Part shown: positions 8,650 to 16,041 of the stretch, piece by piece | Layout: each line of letters opens with the position of its first letter | Numbering within the stretch: the stretch's first letter is position 1 | Source: an uncultured Fretibacterium sp. | GTDB taxonomy: Bacteria > Synergistota > Synergistia > Synergistales > Aminobacteriaceae | Reading direction: 5' to 3' | Assembly: GCA_937899395.1 (NCBI GenBank) | Contig: CALBPU010000171.1 | Location: 1-20,501, forward strand | DNA: 20,501 bases | Notes under the pieces: model-generated | Told to the model about the DNA's origin: nothing | Seen by the model: only the letters and a program-made list of their open reading frames with translations | The model's database searches: none | Position numbers and translations under genes: made by a program

Positions 8650-8949
8650 TTAATGTCCCAGAGCCTGCGCCCATTTTGCTGACTCTTCGTCAGTCCATTC
8701 AACGGTCTGTGCGCTGTCTTCAAGAAATTGTTTATAGCCGTTGAGAATATTGTTTATATTTTTATAATCACTCTCCATTGCAATCATTTTTTCTGTCATA
8801 AGAGACGGAATCTTGCCGCTGAAATCGCGTCCCATGTTCTGAAAAATTCCCGTAACCTGATTTTGCGATCCCAAAATTTCATCAGCGTTCATGCCTATAT
8901 TTTTGGCACGTTGCTGCATCTCTTCAGTAACATATAAAAGTTTGGGCAT
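8650..8949 (-). CDS. WXG100-superfamily protein with FSG in place of WXG
   Basis: From the ATG at 8949 the product is 99 residues (MPKLLYVTEEM), the classic WXG100 size. GGAGAG lies eight bases upstream. An ATG eight codons further upstream (8973), overlapping the previous stop as TAATG, is an alternative without a good ribosome binding site. The predicted fold is two helices joined by a turn. Residues 43-45 read Phe-Ser-Gly, so the Trp is replaced by Phe at the position where paralogues have W43-x-G45. A Y-x4-E motif (GYKQFLED) follows near the C-terminus. It may be a partner or chaperone of the large WXG-headed protein encoded next. Specific function unknown. Confidence 0.82.
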   Translation of the reverse strand: MPKLLYVTEEMQQRAKNIGMNADEILGSQNQVTGIFQNMGRDFSGKIPSLMTEKMIAMESDYKNINNILNGYKQFLEDSAQTVEWTDEESAKWAQALGH

Positions 8950-8972
8950 AATTAATTCTCTCCTTACTCCCA

Positions 8973-9272
8973 TTACCAGCTTATATTGAGCAACTCTCTT
9001 GCAGTCTGATTATCTGCCATAATGCAATCACTAACAAAACTTCTCATGTTTTCCAAAGATTCGTTAAGCGATTGATTAAAATTTTGTATTCTAGTTTTTG
9101 CGTCTCTAAATCTGTCCGCATAAACTTTTTGAGCGTCAGACTCCCATACGCCTTCCATGGAATTTACGATCCTGTCTATTTCGTTCAAGGCGTTTTCTTG
9201 AGCCTCTATTTGCTTTATGGCTCTTGCCATGCTTTCTTCTATGGCATTAATATTTATAATCGTTGTCGGCAT
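8973..9272 (-). CDS. WXG100-superfamily protein with WES in place of WXG
   Basis: The 99-residue helical protein starts MPTTIININAIEESM. In GVWESDAQKVYADRF the Trp is residue 43 and Ser45 replaces the Gly. The flanking AQ and aromatic pattern matches the canonical WXG100 proteins upstream (GKAQQAF, GKAQESF). No signal peptide is present, as expected for proteins exported through EssC-type machines. It begins three bases after the preceding gene, with GGGG about 12 bases upstream. It probably forms a homo- or heterodimer with a neighbouring helical-hairpin protein. Confidence 0.86.
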   Translation of the reverse strand: MPTTIININAIEESMARAIKQIEAQENALNEIDRIVNSMEGVWESDAQKVYADRFRDAKTRIQNFNQSLNESLENMRSFVSDCIMADNQTARELLNISW

Positions 9273-9275
9273 TGC

Positions 9276-9590
9276 TTATTTCAACCCCTTTGCTTTTGCC
9301 GCAAATTCGTGATCAATGCGCTTATATTCAGCGACCACGTGCCTTATGTAGCGGACAGAGTCATCACACCTGTTTTCCCAGTCTGAAAGATCCTGAGCTA
9401 TTTTTACAAGCTGTTCTTCAAGAGCATCACGAGCCGCTCCATACATGCGTTCGCCGTCTATATTTGCGGCATTCAAAATTTGTTTAGCGTCATTTAATTT
9501 TGATTTTGCCAATTCTATTTTTTTGATGTCTGCTTCTGCTTCTGCTTCGTCTATGACGATAGTGCCACTGGCATCCCTTAGTCCGCTCAT
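9276..9590 (-). CDS. Small helical protein of the secretion locus, WXG-like without the Trp
   Basis: I do not recognise the family. The 104-residue product is almost entirely helical and charged, with a probable turn around residues 44-51 (IDGERMYG). This gives the helix-turn-helix outline of a WXG100 protein without W-x-G. Near the C-terminus YKRID (89-93) fits the YxxxD/E export motif described for type VII substrates. The ATG overlaps the stop of the previous gene by four bases (ATGA), and GGAGGAG precedes it. Either an exported partner or a cytosolic adaptor is possible. Confidence 0.8.
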   Translation of the reverse strand: MSGLRDASGTIVIDEAEAEADIKKIELAKSKLNDAKQILNAANIDGERMYGAARDALEEQLVKIAQDLSDWENRCDDSVRYIRHVVAEYKRIDHEFAAKAKGLK

Positions 9591-10015
9591 CTTAAAACCC
9601 TGCTCCTCCTTTTTTGGATTTCTTTATTAATATATTCGTCAAGGCTGGCTTTTTTATTAAACCAAGCTACAGCCACCTCATCATTTTCACGTTCCTCCAT
9701 GAGCATATACATTCTCGAATGCTGATAAATTGTAGCTTGATAACCGTAAGAATCAACAAGTTCGCATTTATCAGGATTAGCACAAAATGACACGCAGACG
9801 CTCATTGCAAAACTTAAATTTACTCCATCACGCGCGGTTTCTTCAAGAAGATTTTTTTTCCGAAGAGTCTTTCTAGCCTCCCTGAGTTCGCGCTCGAATT
9901 TTAATTCATCAGCAGGAAAGTCGTACACAACATTTACAAGTTTTCTGACACGCAACATTACGGCTGAATAAAATAATTCTTTTTTTGTAACAAGCAAAAA
10001 TTTCTTTTCCGACAT
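9587..10015 (-). CDS. Hypothetical protein of the type VII locus
   Basis: No family is recognised. The 142-residue product is mixed alpha/beta with a basic C-terminus (KEIQKRRSRVLR), no signal peptide and no clear membrane span. Three Cys occur in SVCVSFCANPDKC. It does not resemble WXG100 proteins, EssA or EssB. It starts at ATG with GAGGG seven bases upstream and overlaps the next gene by four bases, which argues that it is real and co-expressed with the downstream helical proteins. It is separated from the canonical WXG100 trio by a structured 94-bp gap. A cytosolic chaperone or adaptor role is possible but not shown. Confidence 0.82.
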   Translation of the reverse strand: MSEKKFLLVTKKELFYSAVMLRVRKLVNVVYDFPADELKFERELREARKTLRKKNLLEETARDGVNLSFAMSVCVSFCANPDKCELVDSYGYQATIYQHSRMYMLMEERENDEVAVAWFNKKASLDEYINKEIQKRRSRVLR

Positions 10016-10039
10016 GATTTGCCCTCTTGTCCTTTAATC

Positions 10040-10096
10040 GGTTCACACCAAGAACAAGCAGGGAGAAGTGAACCTCTTGCCCCCTGCCTGATTGTT
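10040..10096 (-). promoter_or_regulatory. Two interleaved inverted repeats between WXG100 and downstream genes
   Basis: GGTTCAC (10040-10046) pairs with GTGAACC (10068-10074). GCAGGG (10058-10063) pairs with CCCTGC (10082-10087) and is extended by AACAA (10053-10057) with TTGTT (10092-10096). The two stems cross, so the transcript can form either hairpin, or both as a pseudoknot. The second stem-loop encloses the 3' arm of the first. It may be an attenuator, processing site or stability element that separates strongly translated WXG100 genes from those downstream. Function is inferred. Confidence 0.6.
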
Positions 10097-10109
10097 GTAT
10101 AGCTTTCCA

Positions 10110-10400
10110 TTAAAGACCCGCTGCTTTGCCGGCCTGTAATTTTTCCTGATCTTCCATTACGCTCGCATAGTCATTCAGGAATCTGATGAATGCCTCCATG
10201 TCAAGCGAGAACTGCTGGAATGTCGCTTTCTTATTCTGGTAGCTGTTTGCAAAAGCTTCCTGGGCTTCGCCGTGCCACTCAGCAACAAGTCCGTTAATCA
10301 AACTGTCAATACGGTTGAGTACGTCATCATTGTCAGATTTTACGCTGGCAAGACGCTGTGCGCCATCTCTGAGAGCTTCAGGCGTTAATTTAATACGCAT
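10110..10400 (-). CDS. WXG100 protein (ESAT-6/EsxA-like), third of a tandem trio
   Basis: From ATG at 10400 the product is 96 residues (MRIKLTPEAL). A TTG one codon upstream is in frame, but the ATG is nine bases from an excellent AAAGGAGG. Residues 42-44 are Trp-His-Gly in AEWHGEAQEAF, the canonical W-x-G turn of the helical hairpin. The segment KKATFQQFSLDM matches its two upstream paralogues, and Y-x3-M-E (DYASVMED) lies near the end. These proteins dimerise and are exported by EssC-type ATPases, often as substrates and also as parts of the machine. The strong ribosome binding site suggests abundant synthesis. Confidence 0.94.
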   Translation of the reverse strand: MRIKLTPEALRDGAQRLASVKSDNDDVLNRIDSLINGLVAEWHGEAQEAFANSYQNKKATFQQFSLDMEAFIRFLNDYASVMEDQEKLQAGKAAGL

Positions 10401-10428
10401 CAAAATACACCTCCTTTCACTGTTAAAA

Positions 10429-10442
10429 ACCTACCGATAGGT
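10429..10442 (-). terminator. Weak terminator-like hairpin between WXG100 genes
   Basis: ACCTA and TAGGT form a five-base-pair stem around a four-base loop. The hairpin starts three bases after the stop of the middle WXG100 gene and is followed on the minus strand by five U. The stem is short, so partial attenuation or 3'-end protection is more likely than full termination. Confidence 0.45.
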
Positions 10443-10445
10443 ATT

Positions 10446-10730
10446 TTACGCTTTCGTAGCTTCTCCAGTGTCGATGTCTTCCATCGTCTGTGAGTAGCTT
10501 CTCAGGAAATCTGCAAAGGACGACATATCGACAGCAAACTCTTTGTAGGTTCCTTTCTTTTCGTTGAAGCTGTTCAAGAAAGCCTGCTGGGCTTTACCTT
10601 CCCATCCAGATACGATGTCATCAATGAGTTTCTGAATACTCTCGATAACATTCTGCTGCTCAGCCTGAATATTTCCAAGCTCCGTAGCTTTTTCAGTAAG
10701 GACTTCAGGTGTCAACATAATTTCCGGCAT
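10446..10730 (-). CDS. WXG100 protein (ESAT-6/EsxA-like), second of a tandem trio
   Basis: The 94-residue protein (MPEIMLTPEVL) has Trp43-Glu-Gly45 in SGWEGKAQQAF between two amphipathic helices. It ends in SYSQTMEDID, giving the Y-x3-M-E motif shared by the trio. It is clearly paralogous to its neighbours: MPEI.L.PEVL, GWEGKAQ and KKGTYK.F.VDM are shared with the upstream copy. It has no signal peptide. AAAGGAGG lies nine bases before the ATG, among the best ribosome binding sites here. A hairpin directly follows its stop. Expected to be a secreted dimer subunit of the EssC pathway. Confidence 0.95.
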   Translation of the reverse strand: MPEIMLTPEVLTEKATELGNIQAEQQNVIESIQKLIDDIVSGWEGKAQQAFLNSFNEKKGTYKEFAVDMSSFADFLRSYSQTMEDIDTGEATKA

Positions 10731-10803
10731 AAGTGTTCACCTCCTTTAATAGTTCGATAATCTATGCTCAATCTTGAAAAAATTCCAAGAACTGAGAACC
10801 TGC

Positions 10804-11133
10804 TTAACGTCCACGCCCTGGACCGTGAGGTCTGTGCGGAGCATCATTTGGTCTATGAACTCCGAAGTCCGCGTCGATTCCTTCCATGCTTGCGGCGTAA
10901 ACTCCGAGAAAATTTGCAAAACGCAACATATCAACCGAAAATGACTTATAAGTTCCTTTCTTGTCGTTGAAACTTTTTATGAAAGATTCCTGGGCTTTGC
11001 CCTCCCAGCCAAGCCAAAGTTCATCGACAAGACGCTGAATTTGCGCTATCAAATGCTCTTGCTCTTCTTGAATATGGCGAAGTTCTGAGGCATTTTCCCT
11101 AAGAACTTCAGGGCTTAATAAAATCTCCGGCAT
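10804..11133 (-). CDS. WXG100 protein (ESAT-6/EsxA-like) with a His/Pro/Arg-rich tail, first of a tandem trio
   Basis: The 109-residue protein has Trp43-Glu-Gly45 in LGWEGKAQESF and is closest to the 94-residue paralogue downstream. It differs by a C-terminal extension of about 18 residues (VHRPNDAPHRPHGPGRGR) that is basic and rich in His and Pro. This may be an export signal, a metal-binding tail or a recognition element. The ATG has AAAAGGAG about ten bases upstream. It follows a 154-bp gap holding a possible promoter, so it may head its own highly expressed transcript. It and its relatives are likely EssC substrates. Confidence 0.93.
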   Translation of the reverse strand: MPEILLSPEVLRENASELRHIQEEQEHLIAQIQRLVDELWLGWEGKAQESFIKSFNDKKGTYKSFSVDMLRFANFLGVYAASMEGIDADFGVHRPNDAPHRPHGPGRGR

Positions 11134-11202
11134 AAAAAGTTCACTCCTTTTAACGAAAAATTTGCTTGTTCAAAATTAAATCGTTTTATTTACGATGGAA
11201 AT

Positions 11203-11208
11203 ATTATA
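11203..11208 (-). promoter_or_regulatory. Possible -10 element upstream of the WXG100 trio
   Basis: A perfect TATAAT lies on the minus strand, with a TG dinucleotide two bases upstream of it, 70 bases before the first WXG100 ATG. The -35 candidate 17-18 bases upstream (TTCCAT/ATTCCA) is poor. It sits in the only gap above 100 bp between essC and the kinase. AT-richness makes chance matches common. Confidence 0.4.
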
Positions 11209-11249
11209 ATCAGATAAATGAATTTATGGAATAAAATTTTATTGTAAAA

Positions 11250-11283
11250 TTACTGATTAATATATCGCGAGTTTTACTGATTA
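11250..11283. repeat. Paired 10-bp direct repeats, possible operator
   Basis: TTACTGATTA occurs at 11250-11259 and again at 11274-11283, 24 bases apart (start to start). A related inverted form, TAATCAGATAA, occurs at 11207-11217. The copies lie just upstream of the possible promoter of the WXG100 trio. Spacing near two helical turns would suit a dimeric regulator, but no regulator is identified. Confidence 0.35.
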
Positions 11284-11287
11284 TTTT

Positions 11288-11551
11288 TTATTCGCGTTCA
11301 ATCATAAATATTTTGCTGCCGTCAAAAGCTCCAACTTTCAACAAAGTGTCATCATCGCTCAATATCTTGTTGTTGAACTCAAAGCCGCATGAGTTCCAGT
11401 TCGAAAACTCGCCCTCATATAAACTTTTTAAAATTTCAAGGACTCGTCTGCTTAAATCTTTAACTGGAAGTTGCGACGGAAGTTCCATATCGACATTGAA
11501 AACGCCGTTTCCAAAAATCACAGTTACTAAAAATAATTCAGGTTCATTCAT
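11288..11551 (-). CDS. esaB: EsaB/YukD-type ubiquitin-like protein
   Basis: The 87-residue protein begins with a beta-hairpin and helix (LFLVTVIFGNGVFNVDMELP, then VKDLSRRVLEIL) and ends with beta strands (FEFNNKILSDDDTLLKVGAFDGSKIFMIERE). This is the beta-grasp layout of EsaB/YukD proteins, which are small cytosolic partners of EssC in type VIIb secretion. It has no C-terminal Gly-Gly, so ubiquitin-like conjugation is not expected. It starts 14 bases after essC with GGAG about ten bases upstream. Adjacency to essC matches known loci. Confidence 0.86.
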   Translation of the reverse strand: MNEPELFLVTVIFGNGVFNVDMELPSQLPVKDLSRRVLEILKSLYEGEFSNWNSCGFEFNNKILSDDDTLLKVGAFDGSKIFMIERE

Positions 11552-11565
11552 GTTAAATCAGCTCC

Positions 11566-14500
11566 CTAAATTTTTGCGATCTTCATATGAACAACTTTGC
11601 TTTTATGAATCATGCAGCCTTCATACGGAGCGAACACTATATTTTCATCACTGTGAAGATTTCTGAATGCCTGACACTCTCCGAGCGATCCTCCTACAGC
11701 GATTGCGTTCTCGTTCGCAAGACAATTCATGAAAGGCTTGACCTTATACGTGTGCATTTTCGCCAGACCTTTAACATCGCAGGCGATATAGAAATACATG
11801 CCTCTGTCCGCTCCTCCTTGAGTGATGTTGTTCATGAGGCTTGCACTTTCTTTTGAAATTCCCTTGTAGAAATTGGCAAAATCATCAATGCAGAATACTA
11901 CGCGGCCTTCGCTGTCGTCGTCTCTGTTGTCAAACTCCGAAGCAAGTTCCGAAATGATTTCATCGGCTGCTTTTGCGTCATGAGCTGTCTTTGCGTTCGG
12001 ACATAATTTTTCAAGAAAGACTTTATCTTCATATATATATAGCTTCGTCTTTTCGTCTTTGCTCAGGGTTTGAGCAATAAATCCGAGTACGTTGCTCTTG
12101 CCGCCGCCGTCCGCTCCCGAAATCACGCAGCCGTTCATGTCTTTGAACACAAAGTCAACAGGCTCACGAGTTTTTTTATTGATGCCAATCTGAACGAAAT
12201 CATTGCTTGCGAGAAGTTCGCCGATCTCGACAGGCGCAGCTTCAGCTTCTTCGATAGACGCTCTCTTGCCGGTCCATGTTTCGGACATTAATTTTATAAG
12301 CTCGCGGAGTCTTTTGACTCTTTCACCTTCGGTTGCACCGCTGACCGATAAAGCAGTTTGAAATTCTAACGGTCCTTTTGTCAAGCCGCGTCCTGCATAA
12401 TGCCCGGGTTCAATATGTCCGTTTCCGCCGACAATGCCCCTGTAGTCGCCCTTATCAGTCATCTGCAGAGCGTGATTTGAACGCACGTATTGAGCAACTC
12501 TGTACATGAAACTTCCGCTGCTTCCGGACGTGAGGGCAAGATATATTCCGAGGCTTCCTCCTTCACGAGCGACAAGAATTATCAAGTCCATTAAATTGGG
12601 ATTATTATTGTAGAGCGATGCCATGTTATCAACGAAAATTATTATGGACGGCAAAGTCTTACCAGAAATTTCGCAGTACGTGGCAAGATCCGAACCAGCA
12701 AAAAGTTTTTTTCTTGACACGACTTCAGCCGCAAGAAAATCTCTTGCTTTATTGACCTGTTCTTTTTCGCCTGGGTCAACTATAGCCATGCAGTGAGGCA
12801 ACGAAGAAAACTTAGCTCCCCAGTTGCCGTAATCGAATAAAATAAAATTCATCTGTCCAGGCGTATAGCTGAGAGATGCTGACAACAAAACCGTCTGCAA
12901 AAATGTCGTCTTGCCTGACGACGGCGCACCGTACAAAATTTGATGACCCTCGCCCGCAAAGTCCAGTATAAAAGGATACTGATCTTGGTTTTGAGGATCG
13001 TCAATCTTTCCGACAGTTACGGAAAGTCCTGAATTTTTTGCCTGCCAAGTTCCATCAGTAAACGCGAGCGAACTGCTGATGAGTTCATCAAGCGAAAGAA
13101 CTTCGGGCAACGGGTCGAGCCAAACATGACGCGCCCAAGGAATGTTATTTTCTTTTGCCGTGTCAATTATGTTGTTGACAACAGCATTACCTTCGCTTAA
13201 TGCATTTCGTTTCGCCTTAATAGTTTTGTCATAAATTTCGGGACGAGTTCTATTTCCATTCAATGACACGATATTAATTTCTGTAACCGCCGCCTTTTGT
13301 CCTTTTTCGGGATTGTAAGGTGCTTTGGCATAAAAAGTTTGAACCTGTTCGTAAACCTCATTATTGCCGACCTTTACAATAGCACGCCCAGGAGCTGAAA
13401 TCCCGAAAGCATCGTTTGTGCCGAGAATTTCTTTGCTTTCTGAAGCGTTTGCGGTTTTTAAGCAAATTCTAAATTTTGTGTTAGCACTGACCTGCCCTTT
13501 GACAACACCTTGCGGAGACTGCATGGTCAGAGTAGCATACATTCCGATGCTTCGACCAACTCGAACGATAGAATTAATGAAATCTCCGGCGTATTCAGGA
13601 TATTGTGTAGCAAATTCCGCGAACTCGTCAACTACTATTATTAAATATGGCAAAGGCGGAACTTCCGGATGTTCCTTCTGATAAATCTGATAGGCTGAAA
13701 TAGATTTCGTTGAAAGCCAAGTAGCCTGCTCAAAAATTTTCATTCGCCGCGCCTTTTCGCCTTCAAGAGATTTTATGCAGCGAGTTATTGTCGAAGGGTC
13801 ATTCATGTTGCTGACGACTCCAGCTATATGGGGAAGAGGCTTTAATATATTAGAAAGGTCGTTGCCTTTGAATTCGATTAAAGCAAAATTTACGTCATCA
13901 GGCGAAAAATTCAAAGCCATTGACAAAAGCCACGTTGTAAGCATTTCACTCTTTCCGCTTCCTGACGTTCCTGCGGTTATTCCGTGAGGTCCCATAGACT
14001 TTTCATAGACATCGAATGAAAAAGTATCTCCGTTTTGTCGCACGCCTATCGGAGCCGCCAGACTTTTCGGCGAAAAACTCGTGCTCCAGCGTCCGAAAAC
14101 ATCAAGTTCAGCAACTGTATGAACATGAAAACCTTGCAAGAATGAAATACTCTTAGGCCACTGGTCGCCTTTCCCAGATTGAATAAGCCTTACGGGAGCT
14201 AAAGCACGGGCAAAATTATCGAGCTGTTCCTGTTGAACTTTGTCAGGTTCAAAGAAAATATTTCTCGTTTTTGCTTCTGGCTGTGTATTTTGAATACATG
14301 CCGGAGAGTCGCAGGTTATGACGCTTTGACATTCACCTGGCAGTGAGCCTAAATCACCGTAAGCATAAAGAACCGCAAAGCCAAGCGCAGCACTTTCGGG
14401 GAAAAATTGTTCTCCGCTTGCTTCGACTAAATCGCGGTCGGCAAGCAAAAGAAAATAAAAAGGAGTTTCGGGGATAAAATCTTTTTTTGCGTCATCAACA

Positions 14501-16038
14501 TTGACATCCCTGCGCCTGATTTTCAAAGTTTCGCCGACTTCTCTTAAAACCGACCTTGCGTCATCAGACGTATAAGCCATATAACGTTTTGTCTTTGCCT
14601 GATTCCATACATGTGGAAGCCAGCGCAGCCACTCCCAATCTTTTTTCTCGCTTTCCGGATAAACGCAAAGAATTTTTACTTCTTCATAAGAATGATGCGT
14701 CGCAAGATCAAGAATTATTCTGAAAGCAGTATTCTTTACCCGATCAGGACGCCCGGCAAGACCTGTTATCGGAAAAACTAAAAAAGAATGACAAATAGGA
14801 ACGCCGCTTAGCACCATATGACGTTGTTGAAGTTCTTGGGCCTGTTTTATGCAGATGTTTTCTTCAAGCTGAATTTGAGTGTGAGGAATCCTGATGCTGA
14901 CATTTGAATTTATTTCGCCTGTGCCAAGCCTTACGCTTAAAAAATCGCTGTCTCTTGGAGTTCTTTCCCATAATCTGCGGTTTACATTTTCTGCCATTGA
15001 GATACATTCACTGACTCCGGGATTGACTGTGGATAATGCCGCAATATAAGCACTTTCGGCATTAGTAATATCCCGTTCGCGTTCGGTTAAATGTTCTGAA
15101 TATTTTTCGAGCGCAACGCCGTTGTTTTTCTGCCATTTTTTCGCGTTGTTTCTGTTGTTCACGATCGTTACCACAACGCTTATTAATGACATAGGCACAG
15201 AATACATCAGCATCGTGAAATTTTTCATGAAAAACGCGACTGATGACATAACTATAACCATCATGCATGGCGGCATTAAAAGCGTGAGCCAAGAAATTTG
15301 CGGTTTATTTCCTGCGTTAGGCGGCGGAAGAATCTCAAAATCTGATTTTTCGACTCTTGTTCTAAGTCTTGGAGACCTTTGGAAAAACGGGTAACGCTTC
15401 GCTCTCGAGACTATAGGAGTTAAAGCCGGGATAATATCTACAGGGAACTCAACTTCGCCGGGCGTATTCGTGAAACGCAAAATGTCATTTTGAATGTAAA
15501 AAACGAAACCGCCCATAAAAATATTAAGATTTTCAGCTAAAACAGGTTTATTAACTCCGACAATCTCACCGTTCACAAAAGTTCCGTTTCTGCTGCCGAG
15601 GTCGTTTATGAACCAATGCCCGTTCTCTTTCGTTAATCTTGCGTGAATTTGAGAGACATCGTGATATTTCAAGCAAATATCGTTCTTATTATATGAACGT
15701 CCGAGATTTAATTCTTCAAATTCGCTTAACGAAAGCAGCGAGTCGACCCTGCATTTACTTTCAAATACAGCGAGCGTTATTTTTTCAGTGATGGACACAA
15801 CGTCCCCGGCAGAAAAAATTCTGTTTGAAGTTGTCTTATCCCCGATTTTCATTGGAGAACGCGACAAGATTCTTACACCGCCAGCATCACAAGCTAAAAT
15901 CAAGTAAGAACTGCCCAAATTTGATTTGTCAATAAATACGGAATCGCTTTGAGTATTTCCTACTGTCGCAGTAACGCCGGACTTTAGAATCAGCGTATAG
16001 ATTTTTTTGCCCGTGTATATCGCGATTAAATAGTCCAT
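11566..16038 (-). CDS. essC: EssC/YukBA-type FHA-FtsK/SpoIIIE type VII secretion ATPase
   Basis: The 1490-residue protein is the motor of the system. Residues 1-95 look like a degenerate FHA domain. Residues 105-190 form a canonical FHA domain (GRS 113-115, SQIHA 129-133, GSRNGTFVNG 148-157) able to bind phosphothreonine. Two transmembrane segments lie at about 249-271 and 275-294. Three FtsK/SpoIIIE ATPase domains follow. The first has Walker A GTSGSGKS (690-697) and Walker B IIVVDEF (about 800-806). The second has GAPSSGKT (1037-1044) and IIIFVDN (1132-1138), lacking the usual Glu. The third has GADGGGKS (1308-1315) and VVFCIDD (1380-1386). Order and length match Firmicutes EssC. It starts three bases after the upstream CsgG-type gene and is followed by esaB. 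The FHA domain may read phosphorylation by the downstream kinase, which is an inference. Confidence 0.97.
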   Translation of the reverse strand: MDYLIAIYTGKKIYTLILKSGVTATVGNTQSDSVFIDKSNLGSSYLILACDAGGVRILSRSPMKIGDKTTSNRIFSAGDVVSITEKITLAVFESKCRVDSLLSLSEFEELNLGRSYNKNDICLKYHDVSQIHARLTKENGHWFINDLGSRNGTFVNGEIVGVNKPVLAENLNIFMGGFVFYIQNDILRFTNTPGEVEFPVDIIPALTPIVSRAKRYPFFQRSPRLRTRVEKSDFEILPPPNAGNKPQISWLTLLMPPCMMVIVMSSVAFFMKNFTMLMYSVPMSLISVVVTIVNNRNNAKKWQKNNGVALEKYSEHLTERERDITNAESAYIAALSTVNPGVSECISMAENVNRRLWERTPRDSDFLSVRLGTGEINSNVSIRIPHTQIQLEENICIKQAQELQQRHMVLSGVPICHSFLVFPITGLAGRPDRVKNTAFRIILDLATHHSYEEVKILCVYPESEKKDWEWLRWLPHVWNQAKTKRYMAYTSDDARSVLREVGETLKIRRRDVNVDDAKKDFIPETPFYFLLLADRDLVEASGEQFFPESAALGFAVLYAYGDLGSLPGECQSVITCDSPACIQNTQPEAKTRNIFFEPDKVQQEQLDNFARALAPVRLIQSGKGDQWPKSISFLQGFHVHTVAELDVFGRWSTSFSPKSLAAPIGVRQNGDTFSFDVYEKSMGPHGITAGTSGSGKSEMLTTWLLSMALNFSPDDVNFALIEFKGNDLSNILKPLPHIAGVVSNMNDPSTITRCIKSLEGEKARRMKIFEQATWLSTKSISAYQIYQKEHPEVPPLPYLIIVVDEFAEFATQYPEYAGDFINSIVRVGRSIGMYATLTMQSPQGVVKGQVSANTKFRICLKTANASESKEILGTNDAFGISAPGRAIVKVGNNEVYEQVQTFYAKAPYNPEKGQKAAVTEINIVSLNGNRTRPEIYDKTIKAKRNALSEGNAVVNNIIDTAKENNIPWARHVWLDPLPEVLSLDELISSSLAFTDGTWQAKNSGLSVTVGKIDDPQNQDQYPFILDFAGEGHQILYGAPSSGKTTFLQTVLLSASLSYTPGQMNFILFDYGNWGAKFSSLPHCMAIVDPGEKEQVNKARDFLAAEVVSRKKLFAGSDLATYCEISGKTLPSIIIFVDNMASLYNNNPNLMDLIILVAREGGSLGIYLALTSGSSGSFMYRVAQYVRSNHALQMTDKGDYRGIVGGNGHIEPGHYAGRGLTKGPLEFQTALSVSGATEGERVKRLRELIKLMSETWTGKRASIEEAEAAPVEIGELLASNDFVQIGINKKTREPVDFVFKDMNGCVISGADGGGKSNVLGFIAQTLSKDEKTKLYIYEDKVFLEKLCPNAKTAHDAKAADEIISELASEFDNRDDDSEGRVVFCIDDFANFYKGISKESASLMNNITQGGADRGMYFYIACDVKGLAKMHTYKVKPFMNCLANENAIAVGGSLGECQAFRNLHSDENIVFAPYEGCMIHKSKVVHMKIAKI

Positions 16039-16041
16039 GAT

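Noticed and set aside
11566..16038. FtsK/SpoIIIE chromosome translocase or conjugation ATPase
   Set aside because: N-terminal FHA domains, three ATPase domains, and neighbours of WXG100 and EsaB type identify it as an EssC-type protein. No DNA-binding gamma domain or relaxase is seen.
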